A DNA stretch of 64,000 nucleotides from Actinomyces sp. oral taxon 170 str. F0386 (GTDB lineage: Bacteria > Actinomycetota > Actinomycetes > Actinomycetales > Actinomycetaceae). Within the stretch, counting starts at the first letter, position 1. Every line of letters starts with the position of its first letter. The stretch covers positions 195,570 to 259,569 of the forward strand of contig NZ_GL882573.1 of NCBI RefSeq assembly GCF_000195595.1, read 5' to 3'. This document shows, piece by piece, positions 1 through 9,600 of the stretch. A program made the position numbers and the translations under genes. Below the pieces are notes generated by a model, which was given only the letters and a program-made list of their open reading frames with translations, did no database searches and was not told the origin of the DNA.

Positions 1-1067
1 AGCACGACGTCCTCCTGCACCACCCCTACGACTCCTTCTCCACCTCCGTCCAGGAGTTCGTTGCCCAGGCCGCCGCCGATCCCAAGGTCCTGGCCATCAA
101 GCAGACCCTCTACCGCACCTCCGGCGACTCCCCGATCGTGGACGCCCTCATCGAGGCCGCCGAGGCCGGCAAGCAGGTCGTCGCCATCGTGGAGATCAAG
201 GCCCGCTTCGACGAGGAGGCCAACATCTCCTGGGCCCGCAAGCTCGAGCGCGCCGGCGTCCACGTCGTCTACGGCATGGTGGGCCTCAAGACGCACTGCA
301 AGCTGCTGCTCGTGGTGCGCCAGGAGTCCGACGGCCTGCGCCGCTACTGCCACGTGGGCACCGGCAACTACCACCCCAAGACCGCCCGCGGTTACGAGGA
401 CCTAGGGCTTCTGACCTGCGACCGCGACGTCGCCCAGGACCTGACCACCCTGTTCAACCAGCTCTCCGGCTACGCTCCGCGCGCCCGCTTCCGCCGGCTC
501 CTCGTAGCCCCCCGGGGCCTGCGCGACGGGTTGGTCGAGCACATCGAACAGGAGATCACCAACCGTAAGGCCGGCCTGCCCGCCTGGATCCGCATCAAGG
601 TCAACTCCATCGTCGACGAGACCGTCATCGACGCCCTGTACCGCGCCTCGCGCGCCGGAGTGCCGGTCGACATCGTCGTACGCGGCATCTGCGGCCTGCG
701 CGCCGGCGTCGAGGGCCTCAGCGAGAATATCCGCGTGCGCTCGATCCTCGGGCGCTTCCTGGAGCACTCGCGCATCTACGCCTTCGCCGGCGGCGGGCAG
801 ACCAAGCTGTTCATCGGATCGGCCGACCTCATGCACCGCAACCTCGACCGCCGCGTCGAGGCCCTCGTGCGCATCACCGACCCGGCCATGGTCGAGGACC
901 TCGAGTGGCTGGTCACCCACTGCGCCTCCGACGAGGTCTCCTCCTGGCACCTTCGGCCCGACGGCTCCTGGGAACGCCACCTCGTCGACGCCGATGGCAA
1001 CCGCCTCGAGGACATCCAGGACAGCCTCATGGTCCGGGCGCGCTCGCGCGTCAAGGGCCGCCACTGA
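1..1067 (+). CDS. ppk: Polyphosphate kinase 1, C-terminal part (5' truncated by window edge)
   Basis: Polyphosphate kinase reversibly moves the gamma phosphate of ATP onto inorganic polyphosphate. The reading frame is open from base 3, so the start lies outside the window. About 354 residues of the two C-terminal catalytic domains are present, beginning with the family stretch [14 protein letters not shown]. The catalytic histidines are visible in KTHCKLLL (near base 295) and LEHSRIY (near base 765). [13 protein letters not shown] and [15 protein letters not shown] are further hallmarks. The gene is followed after 12 bases by a MutT1-type gene, the same pairing as in mycobacteria, so the two are probably cotranscribed. 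Nothing looks damaged. Confidence 0.96.
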   Translation, partial: HDVLLHHPYDSFSTSVQEFVAQAAADPKVLAIKQTLYRTSGDSPIVDALIEAAEAGKQVVAIVEIKARFDEEANISWARKLERAGVHVVYGMVGLKTHCKLLLVVRQESDGLRRYCHVGTGNYHPKTARGYEDLGLLTCDRDVAQDLTTLFNQLSGYAPRARFRRLLVAPRGLRDGLVEHIEQEITNRKAGLPAWIRIKVNSIVDETVIDALYRASRAGVPVDIVVRGICGLRAGVEGLSENIRVRSILGRFLEHSRIYAFAGGGQTKLFIGSADLMHRNLDRRVEALVRITDPAMVEDLEWLVTHCASDEVSSWHLRPDGSWERHLVDADGNRLEDIQDSLMVRARSRVKGRH

Positions 1068-1079
1068 GACGGCCGTGCC

Positions 1080-2108
1080 ATGAGCCCCTCCAGCAAGAAG
1101 AACAAATCGCGCGAGACCGTGAAGGCCGCGGGCGCCCTCGTGTGGCGCGAGAAAGGCAAGCACCTCGAGGTGCTCCTGGTCCACCGCCCCCGCTACGACG
1201 ACTGGTCCATCCCCAAGGGCAAGGTCGACTCCTGCGAGTCCGTGCGTACCTGCGCCGTGCGCGAGGTCGCTGAGGAGACCGGCGTGCAGGTGATCCTCGG
1301 CCAGCCCCTCAGCCGCGTGCGCTACAAGATCGCCGACGGCGCCCGCAAGGAGGTCCACTACTGGTCCGCCCGCGTCGCACCCGGCTCATCGGCCGCCGTT
1401 GCAGCCCGCGCCGCCGTCACACCCGCCTCGGCCAAGGAGATCGACGCCGTCGAGTGGCTGCGCGTGGGCCAGGCCCGCAAGCGCCTCACCTACTCCTACG
1501 ACCGCGACCTGCTCGGCGAGCTCGTCGACCTGTGGGAGGACGGCAAGCTCGACACCTGGACCCTGGTCCTCGTGCGCCACGGCCGTGCCGTCAAGCGCTC
1601 CGTGTGGAACCGCCCCAAGGAGCGGGACAAGGAGACCGACGAGGCCACCCGCCCCCTGACCCACGACCAGGGTGAGACCCGGGCCCGCGCCCTCGTGCCG
1701 ATCCTGGCCGCCTACGGGGTGGGACGCGTCATCACCAGCCCCTGGAAGCGCTGCGTGGACACGGTCGCCCCCTACGCCAGGGCCGCGGGCCTGACCCTGG
1801 AGACGGCCGGCGCCCTCACCGAGATGGCCCACGCCGAGAGCCCCAAGGGCGTGCGCTCCGTGGTCAAGAAGGTCCTGGGGGTGCGCGAGGAGCCGACGGC
1901 GCTGTGCACCCACCGGCCCGTCCTGCCCTCCATCATGGACGTCGTCTCCCAGTACGCACCCGGCAGGCTCCTGCGCTCCGTGCCCGACCGGGACCCCTGG
2001 CTCAAGACCGGGGAGATCCTCGTGGTCCACATGGCCCGCCGCCCCCGCGGCAAGATCCGCGCCGTCGCCATCGAGAAGCAGCGCCCCGTCCTGTCCGAGG
2101 GGCGCTGA
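1080..2108 (+). CDS. mutT1: Nudix hydrolase fused to histidine phosphatase (MutT1 type)
   Basis: A 342-residue two-domain enzyme. Residues 15-155 form a Nudix domain with a complete Nudix box at residues 47-69 (G47, E53, REVAEE at 61-66, G68). Residues 160-342 form a phosphoglycerate-mutase-like histidine phosphatase with the RHG motif at 166-168, SPWKRC, and a second histidine in CTHRPVLP. In mycobacterial MutT1 this architecture hydrolyses oxidised nucleotides (8-oxo-GTP) and diadenosine polyphosphates. The ppk-mutT1 order matches Mycobacterium tuberculosis Rv2984-Rv2985. The ATG lies 12 bases after ppk. The exact substrate here is inferred from the family. Confidence 0.9.
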   Translation: MSPSSKKNKSRETVKAAGALVWREKGKHLEVLLVHRPRYDDWSIPKGKVDSCESVRTCAVREVAEETGVQVILGQPLSRVRYKIADGARKEVHYWSARVAPGSSAAVAARAAVTPASAKEIDAVEWLRVGQARKRLTYSYDRDLLGELVDLWEDGKLDTWTLVLVRHGRAVKRSVWNRPKERDKETDEATRPLTHDQGETRARALVPILAAYGVGRVITSPWKRCVDTVAPYARAAGLTLETAGALTEMAHAESPKGVRSVVKKVLGVREEPTALCTHRPVLPSIMDVVSQYAPGRLLRSVPDRDPWLKTGEILVVHMARRPRGKIRAVAIEKQRPVLSEGR

Positions 2109-2161
2109 CCGGGGGCGCAGGCCAGCCTGCTGTGCCGGCCGGTGGCGGTCCTCACAGGGAT

Positions 2162-2183
2162 GTTTACCGTTCGTTTACCGACG
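2162..2183 (+). promoter_or_regulatory. PHO box upstream of pstS (two 11-bp direct repeats)
   Basis: Two head-to-tail 11-mers, GTTTACCGTTC and GTTTACCGACG, lie 84 bases before the pstS start. Streptomyces PHO boxes are tandem 11-nt units with a conserved GTTCACC half and a variable 4-nt tail. These units match that layout with one change (GTTTACC). I infer binding by a PhoP-type response regulator and induction of pst under phosphate starvation. No phoR/phoP pair is in the window. Confidence 0.8.
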
Positions 2184-2266
2184 TCACCCGGAACCTTCAT
2201 CCAGCCCGCATATCGTCACCGCTGGTTGATCACCGACCGAACATCCCGACTCATCGAGGAGAGCCT

Positions 2267-3340
2267 GTGCTCCTGACCCGTCGCGGCGCCCTGGGCGCCC
2301 TGAGCGCGGCCGCCCTGACATCGCTGGCCGCCTGCGGGCGCGACGCCGGCGCCCCCGACCCCAACGCCTCCAGCGACCTGGAGGGACGGATCCGTGGCGC
2401 GGGCGCCACCTCCCAGTCCGACGCGCAGGACGCCTGGATGAACGCCTTCATGGGCGCCAACCTGCGCGCCACCGTCGACTACGCCGGCGGCGGCTCCGGG
2501 GCCGGACGCACCAAGCTCGTCGAGGGCGCCGTCGACTTCGCCGGCACCGACACCCCCATGACCACCGAGGAGATCAACAAGGTCGGCGGAGTCATCGAGC
2601 TGCCCCTCTACATCTCCCCGATCGCCGTGGCCTACAACCTGCCCGGCCTCACCGGGGAGTCCCACGTCAACATGACCGGCGAGGTCCTCGCCCAGGTCCT
2701 CTCCGGTGCCATCACCCGCTGGAACGACCCCGCCCTGGCCGCCCTCAACCCCGGCGCCGCGCTGCCGGATCAACGGATCATCGTCGTCGGCCGCTCCGAC
2801 GACTCCGGCACCACCAAGGCCCTGACCACCTACCTGGCCACCATCGCCCCCGAGGTGTGGACCCACGAGTCCGAGGAGACCTGGCCGCTGCGCGGCGGCC
2901 AGTCCGGTGACGGCACCGCCGGCATGATCCAGACCGTCTCCGCGGCCACCGGCACCATCGGCTACGCCGACGCCTCCAAGGTACCCGCCACCCTGGGAAC
3001 CGTCGCCGTCGGAAGCCACGGGGCCTACGTGCCCGTCTCCGCCGACGCCGCGGCCGCCGCCCTCAACGCCGCCACCCTGGGCGCCGAGGCCGACGAGACC
3101 CGCCTGCTCTACACGCCCAGCCACGACGCCGACGGCGCCTACCCCATCGTCCTGGTCTCCTACCTGGCCGCCCGCTTGAGCTACGAGGACGCGGAGATCG
3201 CCGCCGTCGTCAAGGCCTACCTGCGCTTCGCGGCATCCACCAGGGGGCAGGACACCTCGTCCAAGGCCACCGGCTGCGCACCCATCACCCGCGAGATGCG
3301 CGAGAAGATCAACGCCGCCATCGACAAGATCGCCGCCTGA
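2267..3340 (+). CDS. pstS: Phosphate ABC transporter substrate-binding lipoprotein PstS
   Basis: PstS captures inorganic phosphate outside the membrane and hands it to PstCA. The GTG at 2267 is chosen because GGAGAG lies just upstream. The resulting 357-residue protein opens with a lipoprotein signal, and the lipobox SLAAC places the lipidated cysteine at residue 23. The signal also carries paired arginines (TRRGALGAL), so Tat export is possible. The mature part has the phosphate-binding signatures GAGATSQ, DFAGTDTPM and GRSDDSGTT. First gene of pstSCAB, behind a PHO box. An upstream in-frame extension has no signal sequence at its start and is not preferred. Confidence 0.95.
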   Translation: MLLTRRGALGALSAAALTSLAACGRDAGAPDPNASSDLEGRIRGAGATSQSDAQDAWMNAFMGANLRATVDYAGGGSGAGRTKLVEGAVDFAGTDTPMTTEEINKVGGVIELPLYISPIAVAYNLPGLTGESHVNMTGEVLAQVLSGAITRWNDPALAALNPGAALPDQRIIVVGRSDDSGTTKALTTYLATIAPEVWTHESEETWPLRGGQSGDGTAGMIQTVSAATGTIGYADASKVPATLGTVAVGSHGAYVPVSADAAAAALNAATLGAEADETRLLYTPSHDADGAYPIVLVSYLAARLSYEDAEIAAVVKAYLRFAASTRGQDTSSKATGCAPITREMREKINAAIDKIAA

Positions 3341-3440
3341 GCCGGACGACCAGCTATCACGACGCCGCACCCAACCGCACATGCCCAGCCAGCACCCGCC
3401 CGCCCAGCCGCCGCCCCAGACACCCCGAGGAGGGTCAGCC

Positions 3441-4454
3441 GTGGCCAGCACCACCGCACCGTCGTCGGCCCCACCGCCCGGCGCCGCAACCGCGCCCGAC
3501 GGCGCTGACAACGCCACCATTCAGCCCGGGAAGGCCCCCGGGCAGACCGGCAACCGGATCTTCACCGGCCTGTCCTTCGGGGCCGGCACCCTCATCATGG
3601 TGGTGCTCGCCCTCGTGGCCGCCTTCCTCATCCGGGAGGCCCTGCCCGCCCTGACGGCCTCGCGCGAGACCCTCGAGTCGGTCTCCTTCATGCGCGAGAG
3701 CGGCCTGTGGGGCTACGTGGCCCCCCTCGTCTTCGGCACGCTCCTGTCCTCGACCATCGCCCTGGGCGCCGCGGTGCCGCTGAGCATCGGGGTGGCCCTG
3801 TTCATCTCCCACTTCGCCCCGCGCCGCCTGGCTCAGGCCCTGGGCTACATGGTGGACCTCCTGGCCGCGATCCCCTCGGTGGTCTTCGGGCTGTGGGGCT
3901 TCCTGTGGCTCGTGCCCCTGCTCGACCCCATCAACACCTGGCTGACCGACACCCTCGGCTTCATCCCGTTGTTCGCCGGCTACACGGCCCCTGCCAAGAA
4001 CATCACCACCGCCTCCCTGGTCCTGGCCGTCATGATCCTGCCGATCATCACCGCCACCATCCGCGAGATCTTCCTGCAGACCCCCACCCTCCAGGAGGAG
4101 GCCTCCCTGGCCCTGGGCGCCACCCGCTACGAGATGATCCGCCAGGCCGTCCTGCCCTTCGGCCGCTCCGGCATCATCTCCGCCTCCATGCTGGGGCTCG
4201 GGCGAGCCCTGGGGGAGACCATGGCGGTCCTCATGATCCTCTCGCCCGGCATGGGACTGAACCTCAACATCCTCCAGGCGGGCCAGCACCAGACCATCGC
4301 CGCCAACATCGCCTCGCAGTTCCGCGAGGCATACGGGCTGAGCGTCAACGTGCTCATCGCCACCGGCCTGGTCCTGTTCATCATCACCTTCGCGGTCAAC
4401 TCCCTGGCGCGGTGGATCATCGCGCGCCGCTCCGAGTTCTCAGGAGCCAGCTGA
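3441..4454 (+). CDS. pstC: Phosphate ABC transporter permease PstC
   Basis: One of the two membrane subunits of the phosphate importer. The GTG at 3441 is preferred to an in-frame ATG at 3381 because GAGGAGGG sits 6-7 bases before it. The product is 337 residues with about six transmembrane segments after a Pro/Ala-rich cytoplasmic tail of about 35 residues. The permease coupling loop EEASLALGATRYEMIRQ and the downstream LGRALGETMAVLM segment are typical of PstC. The stop is separated from the pstA ATG by a single base, so translation is probably coupled. Confidence 0.94.
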   Translation: MASTTAPSSAPPPGAATAPDGADNATIQPGKAPGQTGNRIFTGLSFGAGTLIMVVLALVAAFLIREALPALTASRETLESVSFMRESGLWGYVAPLVFGTLLSSTIALGAAVPLSIGVALFISHFAPRRLAQALGYMVDLLAAIPSVVFGLWGFLWLVPLLDPINTWLTDTLGFIPLFAGYTAPAKNITTASLVLAVMILPIITATIREIFLQTPTLQEEASLALGATRYEMIRQAVLPFGRSGIISASMLGLGRALGETMAVLMILSPGMGLNLNILQAGQHQTIAANIASQFREAYGLSVNVLIATGLVLFIITFAVNSLARWIIARRSEFSGAS

Positions 4455-4455
4455 C

Positions 4456-5667
4456 ATGACGCCCACGAACACGCCCGACTCTGCTGCCAACGCCGCTTCC
4501 GACGGTGGGGCCTCCGGCCCCGGGCCCGCTGCTGACGCCTCCGACGGCGCCCCCGCGCCCAAGTCCCTCAAGGCCGCGCTCGCGGCCGCCGAGGCCCCGG
4601 CCGCCCCCGTCGACCCGCTGGCCGACCCGCCCACCATCGAGGGCGTGCCCCTGACCTCCTACCGCCTGCCCGACTGGTTCATCTGGGCGGCGCTGGGAGC
4701 CGCGTTCGTCGTCGTCGGCGGGATCGGCCTGCTGGCCGGATGGAGCATCGCCGCCGTCGTCACCCTGACCGCCCTGGTGTGGGTGGTGGGCGCCACCACC
4801 GTCTCCTGGGTGCGCGAGGGCGATCGCTGGGGCCGCAACACCCTGGTGACCCTCCTCATCTACCTGTCCTTCGCCATCGTCATGGTGCCCCTGGTCTCCC
4901 TGGTGTGGATGGTCCTGTCCGGCGGCTCGGCCCGATTCGGCTACGACTTCCTGACCACGAACATGCGCGGCGCCGACGCCTCCAACGGCGGCTTCTACCA
5001 CGGCATCATCGGCACCCTCCAGATCACGGGGATCGCCACCCTCATCTCCGTGCCGCTGGGGCTGTTCACCGCCGTCTTCCTCGTGGAGTACAACGGCGGC
5101 TGGATCGCCCGGGCCATCACCTTCCTCGTCGACGTCATGACCGGCATCCCCTCGATCGTGGCCGGGCTGTTCGCCTACTCGATCTTCCTCATCGCGGCCG
5201 GCCCCCGCTACCAGGCCGGCGTCATCGGCGCCGTGGCCCTGAGCGTCCTCATGACGCCGGTGGTCATCCGCGGCGTGGAGGAGATGCTCAAGCTCGTCCC
5301 CTCCCACCTGCGCGAGGCCTCCTACGCGCTGGGCGTGCCCAAGTGGCTCACCATCGTCAAGGTCGTGCTGCGCACCGCGGTGGCCGGCATCACCACCTCC
5401 GTCATGATCGCCATCGCCCGCGTCATCGGTGAGACCGCCCCGCTGCTCATCACCGTGGGCCTGACGATCCGCACCAACACCAACCCGCTCGACGGCTCCA
5501 TGTCCACCCTGCCGGTGCTCGTCTACGACCAGTACTCCCGCGGTGAGGCCGCCGCCATGGAGCGCGCCTGGGCCGGGGCGCTGACCCTCATCATCCTGGT
5601 CATGCTGCTCAACCTCGCGGCCCGCCTCATCTCGAAGTACTTCAGCCCCAAGGGCGGCCGGCGCTGA
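4456..5667 (+). CDS. pstA: Phosphate ABC transporter permease PstA
   Basis: Second membrane subunit of the phosphate importer, 403 residues. That is longer than most PstA proteins because of an Ala/Pro-rich N-terminal tail of about 70 residues. Two hydrophobic segments precede the six-helix permease core. The coupling-loop sequence [20 protein letters not shown] and the stretch [16 protein letters not shown] identify the family. AGGAG lies about nine bases before the ATG, overlapping the end of pstC. Followed by pstB in the same operon. Confidence 0.94.
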   Translation: MTPTNTPDSAANAASDGGASGPGPAADASDGAPAPKSLKAALAAAEAPAAPVDPLADPPTIEGVPLTSYRLPDWFIWAALGAAFVVVGGIGLLAGWSIAAVVTLTALVWVVGATTVSWVREGDRWGRNTLVTLLIYLSFAIVMVPLVSLVWMVLSGGSARFGYDFLTTNMRGADASNGGFYHGIIGTLQITGIATLISVPLGLFTAVFLVEYNGGWIARAITFLVDVMTGIPSIVAGLFAYSIFLIAAGPRYQAGVIGAVALSVLMTPVVIRGVEEMLKLVPSHLREASYALGVPKWLTIVKVVLRTAVAGITTSVMIAIARVIGETAPLLITVGLTIRTNTNPLDGSMSTLPVLVYDQYSRGEAAAMERAWAGALTLIILVMLLNLAARLISKYFSPKGGRR

Positions 5668-5738
5668 GCCCCGACAGAGCCCCAGTGCTCTCAGAGCCCC
5701 AGAGCCCTCCACCGTTCACCTCAGGTAAAGGAACCGAC

Positions 5739-6518
5739 GTGTCCAAGCGCATCGACGTCATCGGCGAGAACATCTACTACGGCGACTTCCTGGCCGTCAA
5801 GGACGTCAACGTCGTCATCGAGCCCAAGTCCGTCACCGCCCTCATCGGCCCCTCCGGCTGCGGGAAGTCCACCTTCCTGCGCACCCTCAACCGCATGCAC
5901 GAGACCATCCCCGGTGCCCGTGTCGAGGGCCAGGTCATCGTCGACGGCGTCAATCTCTACGACCCCGGCGTCGACGCCGTCCAGGTGCGCCGCGCCATCG
6001 GCATGGTCTTCCAGCGGCCCAACCCGTTCCCCACGATGTCCATCGCTGAGAACGTCCTGGCCGGGGTACGTCTCAACAACCGCCGCATCAAGAAGTCCGA
6101 CGCCGACGACCTGGTGGAGGCCTCCCTGCGCGGGGCCAACCTGTGGGACGAGGTCAAGGACCGCCTCGACCGGCCGGGGCTGGGGCTGTCCGGCGGCCAG
6201 CAGCAGCGCCTGTGCATCGCCCGCGCCATCGCGGTCAAGCCCGCCGTCCTGCTCATGGACGAGCCCTGCTCCGCCCTGGACCCCATCTCCACGCTCGCCA
6301 TCGAGGACCTCATCTCCGAGCTCAAGACGGACTACACGATCGTCATCGTCACCCACAACATGCAGCAGGCCTCGCGCGTGAGTGACAAGACCGGCTTCTT
6401 CAACCTGGAGGCCACCGGCAAGCCGGGACACCTCGTCGAGTACGACTCCACCGACAAGATCTTCTCCGCTCCCAGCCAGCAGGCCACCGAGGACTACATC
6501 TCCGGCCGCTTCGGCTGA
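5739..6518 (+). CDS. pstB: Phosphate ABC transporter ATP-binding protein PstB
   Basis: ATPase subunit that powers phosphate import. The GTG at 5739, preceded by AAGGA, gives a 259-residue protein of normal PstB length; an in-frame upstream ATG would add 18 unrelated residues. Walker A is GPSGCGKST (residues 37-45), the Q-loop lies in [10 protein letters not shown], the signature is LSGGQQQR and Walker B is [12 protein letters not shown], followed by the switch histidine in VTHNMQQA. The phoU gene that often follows pstB is absent; the next gene is a convergent GlnR-type regulator. Confidence 0.96.
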   Translation: MSKRIDVIGENIYYGDFLAVKDVNVVIEPKSVTALIGPSGCGKSTFLRTLNRMHETIPGARVEGQVIVDGVNLYDPGVDAVQVRRAIGMVFQRPNPFPTMSIAENVLAGVRLNNRRIKKSDADDLVEASLRGANLWDEVKDRLDRPGLGLSGGQQQRLCIARAIAVKPAVLLMDEPCSALDPISTLAIEDLISELKTDYTIVIVTHNMQQASRVSDKTGFFNLEATGKPGHLVEYDSTDKIFSAPSQQATEDYISGRFG

Positions 6519-6694
6519 GGGGTGAGGAGAGGTGAGGACGTCGGACCGGAGAGCGCCAGTCGGCGCGAATGCCGCTCGCGGCGGCTTGAGTTGGAGCCCG
6601 GGGCCCGTCACGGCCCGACGCCGCGCACGAGTCTACAGGTACGGGTCTTCGCTCGTCCTGGTGTCCGCCCAACGGTCGGACGGTCCCTGAGCCG

Positions 6695-7366
6695 TCAGGC
6701 GTCCTCAGGGGCGTCCAGGCGGTAGCCGACGTTGCGGACCGTGCCGATGAGGTTGTCGTGCTCGGTGCCGAGCTTGGCGCGCAGGCGCCGGATGTGGACG
6801 TCGACCGTGCGCGAGCCGCCGATGTAGTCCTCGCCCCACACCTCGTGCAGGAGGGCGTCGCGGGTCAGTACCCGCCCCTGGTTGGCGGCCAGGAACTTCA
6901 ACAGCTCGAACTCCTTGTAGGTCAGGTCCAGGATCGCCCCGCGCAGGCGGGCTGTGTAGGCGGTGACATCGATGACAAGGTCTCCGACCTCGATGCGGTC
7001 GTCGTCGGCCTCGGCCACCACCGGGACGTGAGCGCGCAGGAGCCGCAGTCGGGCCGAGAGCTCGGCGGGCTTGGCTCCGGCCATGACGAAGTCGGCGGCG
7101 CCCCAGTCGATCTGCACCGCGGCGGCGCCGCCCTCCTCCAGGATGAGGATGATGGGCGGGCAGTCCATGGGGCCGGTGAAGAGCTGGCACAGAGCGCGGG
7201 CTCGGGTCAGGTCCCCGCGCGCATCGATCATGACGACGTCGGCGCTGTCCACCTCCGCGTAGGAGGAGGGGATCGGGGGGAGACACTCCACCTGGGAGTC
7301 GAGGAAGGAGGTTGCGGGCAGGACGCTGGTGGCGTCGTTCTCACGAGTGAACATGATGATCCGCAT
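6695..7366 (-). CDS. glnR: GlnR-type orphan OmpR-family regulator
   Basis: A 223-residue protein with a degenerate receiver domain (1-115) and an OmpR-type winged helix (about 128-216, LDLTYKEFELLKFLA ... TVDVHIRRLRAKLG). The receiver keeps one aspartate at residue 48 (MIDARGDL, as in GlnR) but lacks the acidic pocket of a normal phosphorelay receiver, the mark of actinobacterial GlnR, the global nitrogen regulator. The ATG at 7366 has AAGGAG seven bases upstream; a TTG 15 bases earlier is less likely. It converges on pstSCAB. In M. tuberculosis glnR (Rv0818) also lies next to a pst ATPase gene (phoT), which supports the call. No partner kinase is adjacent. Confidence 0.83.
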   Translation of the reverse strand: MRIIMFTRENDATSVLPATSFLDSQVECLPPIPSSYAEVDSADVVMIDARGDLTRARALCQLFTGPMDCPPIILILEEGGAAAVQIDWGAADFVMAGAKPAELSARLRLLRAHVPVVAEADDDRIEVGDLVIDVTAYTARLRGAILDLTYKEFELLKFLAANQGRVLTRDALLHEVWGEDYIGGSRTVDVHIRRLRAKLGTEHDNLIGTVRNVGYRLDAPEDA

Positions 7367-7555
7367 GGCTGCTCCTTCCAAGGCTGTCGGCCGGGGCTCA
7401 CCGGCGCAGACGAGCTGAGCAGCGGCGATACTGTCGGGGACAAGTCAACCACACCTGGCGCAGGGCGGAATCCCCCGGGTGGGAACTGACCGGATGTGGG
7501 AATCCGGATGGGGAGGCGTCGGAGTGGGGGTCGCCCGCCGGCCGGGTGTGCGACG

Positions 7556-8647
7556 ATGCGTGCTGTGACTACCCACCACCGACGAGCCCAGCCGGCCGCG
7601 CGCACCCGTGGAGCCTCCCGCAGATCCCGCGATGACGCCCATGCTGCATCCGTTCCGACGGCGCCCGCTGATGTGCGCGGTGCGACGGACTGGGCCGGCG
7701 TCATCGGCTCGGGTGGCTCCGCGGGGTCGGCCGTATCGGCCTCTTCGGCCGGCTCACCGGCGTCGGCGCGCTCGGCCGACTCCGTGGACACCCTCGATAT
7801 CGCCGAGGACCTGGGCTACGCCACCCGCCGGGCCTCCAACCGTCCCAAGGAGCCGGGCCTGGTGGACCCGGCATGGACCCGTCTCGCCTTCGCGGGCCTC
7901 GTTCCGCTGCTGCTGGCGGTCGGCTCGGTGCTGCCGGGCTGGGTGAGGCTGACCCTCGTGGCCGTCCTGGTCCCGGCCGCCGCCCAGGGCTGGCCCGCGC
8001 TCGTGCGCGCCCGGCATGACCTGGGCGGCACGATCGTCATGACGATCAGTGGGCTCTCGGCCGCGGCCAGCGTCTACCTCCTTGACGACATGGGGGTGGC
8101 CGGCCTGGTCATGGCCTTCTCGATCCTGGTGGCCTTCGTCGGCCAGATGCTGCGGCACGACGGCCGGCACAACCTGGTCGAGGACCTGTCCTCAACGGTC
8201 GCGGGCTGCCTCGTGGTGGTCTCCGGCTCGGCCTGGTGCGCCCTGGAACCGGGTCTGGCCGATCCGGCCGTCGTCGTGCCCACCTGCCTGGCGCTGTTCG
8301 TCGGTGCCATCCTGACTGTTCTCAATGTGCGCGCCCGGATGCTCGAGGCCCTCACCGCCACGGTCCCGGCGCTGCTCGCCGGCGGTGCCGGCTACGTGCT
8401 CGCCGCGGCCGGCTTCTTCGGCCTGTCCCACATCAGTACAACGGCGGCCCTGCAAAGCGCCGTGGCCTGCGTCGTTGTCGGCTTCGTGGCCGGGGTTCTC
8501 ATGGCTGCCGGCAACCGCGTCCTGTGGACCCACCGGTGGGTGCCCGGCGGGCGGGCGGCGGTGGCCTCCGCCCTCGTGCCGATCCTGTCGGTCGGCGTTC
8601 CGGTCTACGCGATCGCCCGCCTCATGGGCGGTTTCCTCGCCGGCTGA
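7556..8647 (+). CDS. Polytopic membrane protein of unknown function
   Basis: About 363 residues. The first 95 or so are polar and Ala/Ser/Arg-rich. They are followed by about eight or nine hydrophobic segments, starting with LAFAGLVPLLLAVGSVLPGW and ending with a helix containing SVGVPVYAIARLMGGF. I do not recognise the family and see no catalytic motif. The start is uncertain: ATG 7556 and GTG 7565 are both possible and neither has a convincing ribosome-binding site. It is divergent from the glnR-like gene and precedes the nitrobindin/ygfZ pair, with a 122-bp palindromic repeat in between. Confidence 0.7.
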   Translation: MRAVTTHHRRAQPAARTRGASRRSRDDAHAASVPTAPADVRGATDWAGVIGSGGSAGSAVSASSAGSPASARSADSVDTLDIAEDLGYATRRASNRPKEPGLVDPAWTRLAFAGLVPLLLAVGSVLPGWVRLTLVAVLVPAAAQGWPALVRARHDLGGTIVMTISGLSAAASVYLLDDMGVAGLVMAFSILVAFVGQMLRHDGRHNLVEDLSSTVAGCLVVVSGSAWCALEPGLADPAVVVPTCLALFVGAILTVLNVRARMLEALTATVPALLAGGAGYVLAAAGFFGLSHISTTAALQSAVACVVVGFVAGVLMAAGNRVLWTHRWVPGGRAAVASALVPILSVGVPVYAIARLMGGFLAG

Positions 8648-8699
8648 CGGTCGCCGCCCAGTACGGCACTGCCCCAAGGAGCTGCACCAAGGGGCTCGG

Positions 8700-8821
8700 G
8701 TGTCCAAATCTGCGGCAAAGGAGTTCGAAGCCTCTCGTCTCGCACAAAAGAACCGCGGAATCATGCGGTTTCCTTGTGACGTTGCGCGTTCGATCGGGGC
8801 CTTTGCTGCAGATTTGGACAC
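8700..8821. repeat. 122-bp palindromic repeat, copy A
   Basis: Exactly 122 bp, beginning GTGTCCAAATC and ending with its complement GATTTGGACAC. The outer 22-base arms match at 21 of 22 positions. The exact centre carries CCGCGGAATCATGCGG, itself an inverted repeat. Copies B, C and D share the length, the outer GTGTCC-like ends and the central 16-mer. It fills most of the gap between two co-oriented genes and ends 29 bases before the next ATG, just ahead of that gene's ribosome-binding site. Confidence 0.9.
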
Positions 8822-8850
8822 GAGCGCGCCACTGAGGAGAGACTGGGGCC

Positions 8851-9600
8851 ATGGCATTCACGCTTCCTGATGACCTGGCCCCCGAGCTCTACCCGCTGGC
8901 CTGGCTCGCCGGCACCTGGCGCGGCTACGGCATCCTCACCTACGGCGAGACCGTGCCCGAGCAGGCCGTCTACCAGGAGATGACCTTCGACCACGACGGC
9001 GGCCCCTACCTGCGCCAGACCACCACTATCTGGACGGTCGACGCCACCCGCTCCAAGAACCTCGACTTCGAGATGCCCGGCCTCCAGGGAGCCTCCCTCC
9101 TGGCTCCCGCCCAGGTCTGGTCCACCGAGACCACCTACTGGCGGCCCGTCGGCCAGGAGCAGCCCGACGGCGCAGACGCCGCCGGTGCCTCTGACTCCTC
9201 CGAGGACGAGGCCACCGGGAGCACCGGCGGCCCGCTCACCCCCGTCACCCGGCTCGAGCTCGTCTCGGCCGACCCCGCCGGCCACGTCGGCGTCTGGGAG
9301 GGCTGGATCCAGGGGCCGCGCGCCCAGGTCGGCACCCAGGCCGTGGGCCGGGCCCGCACCGCCGTCGCCGTGGAGGAGATGACCCGCATGTTCGGGCTCG
9401 TGGGCGGCGACCTCATGTGGACCCAGGACATGGCCGCCTTCGGCCAGAGCGAGGTGACCACCTACGCCTCCGGAAGACTCGGCCGTGTCGACGACTTAGA
9501 TGACCCCGCGGCCCAGCCCGGCTCCGGCCTCGACCCGGCCGACGGGGCTCCTGAGTCCTCCGAGCCCGCCTCCGACGACGCCGAGCCGACCGCCTCATGA
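8851..9600 (+). CDS. Nitrobindin-like heme/fatty-acid-binding-fold protein (DUF1794)
   Basis: A 249-residue protein whose first half or so is a beta-barrel domain with the diagnostic motif GTWRGYG at residues 21-27, as in mycobacterial Rv2717c/Rv0813c-type nitrobindins. Those proteins bind ferric heme and have been linked to peroxynitrite isomerisation. The middle (about residues 95-130) and the C-terminal 45 residues are Asp/Glu/Ser/Pro-rich insertions not typical of the core fold. GAGGAG lies upstream of the ATG. The stop overlaps the ygfZ start (ATGA), so the two are translationally coupled. Heme binding is inferred. Confidence 0.8.
   Translation: MAFTLPDDLAPELYPLAWLAGTWRGYGILTYGETVPEQAVYQEMTFDHDGGPYLRQTTTIWTVDATRSKNLDFEMPGLQGASLLAPAQVWSTETTYWRPVGQEQPDGADAAGASDSSEDEATGSTGGPLTPVTRLELVSADPAGHVGVWEGWIQGPRAQVGTQAVGRARTAVAVEEMTRMFGLVGGDLMWTQDMAAFGQSEVTTYASGRLGRVDDLDDPAAQPGSGLDPADGAPESSEPASDDAEPTAS

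Noticed and set aside
5712..5722. Single GTTCACC unit just before pstB, suggestive of a second PHO box
   Set aside because: No second 11-nt unit in phase is present, and the position is inside the pst operon directly at the ribosome-binding site.
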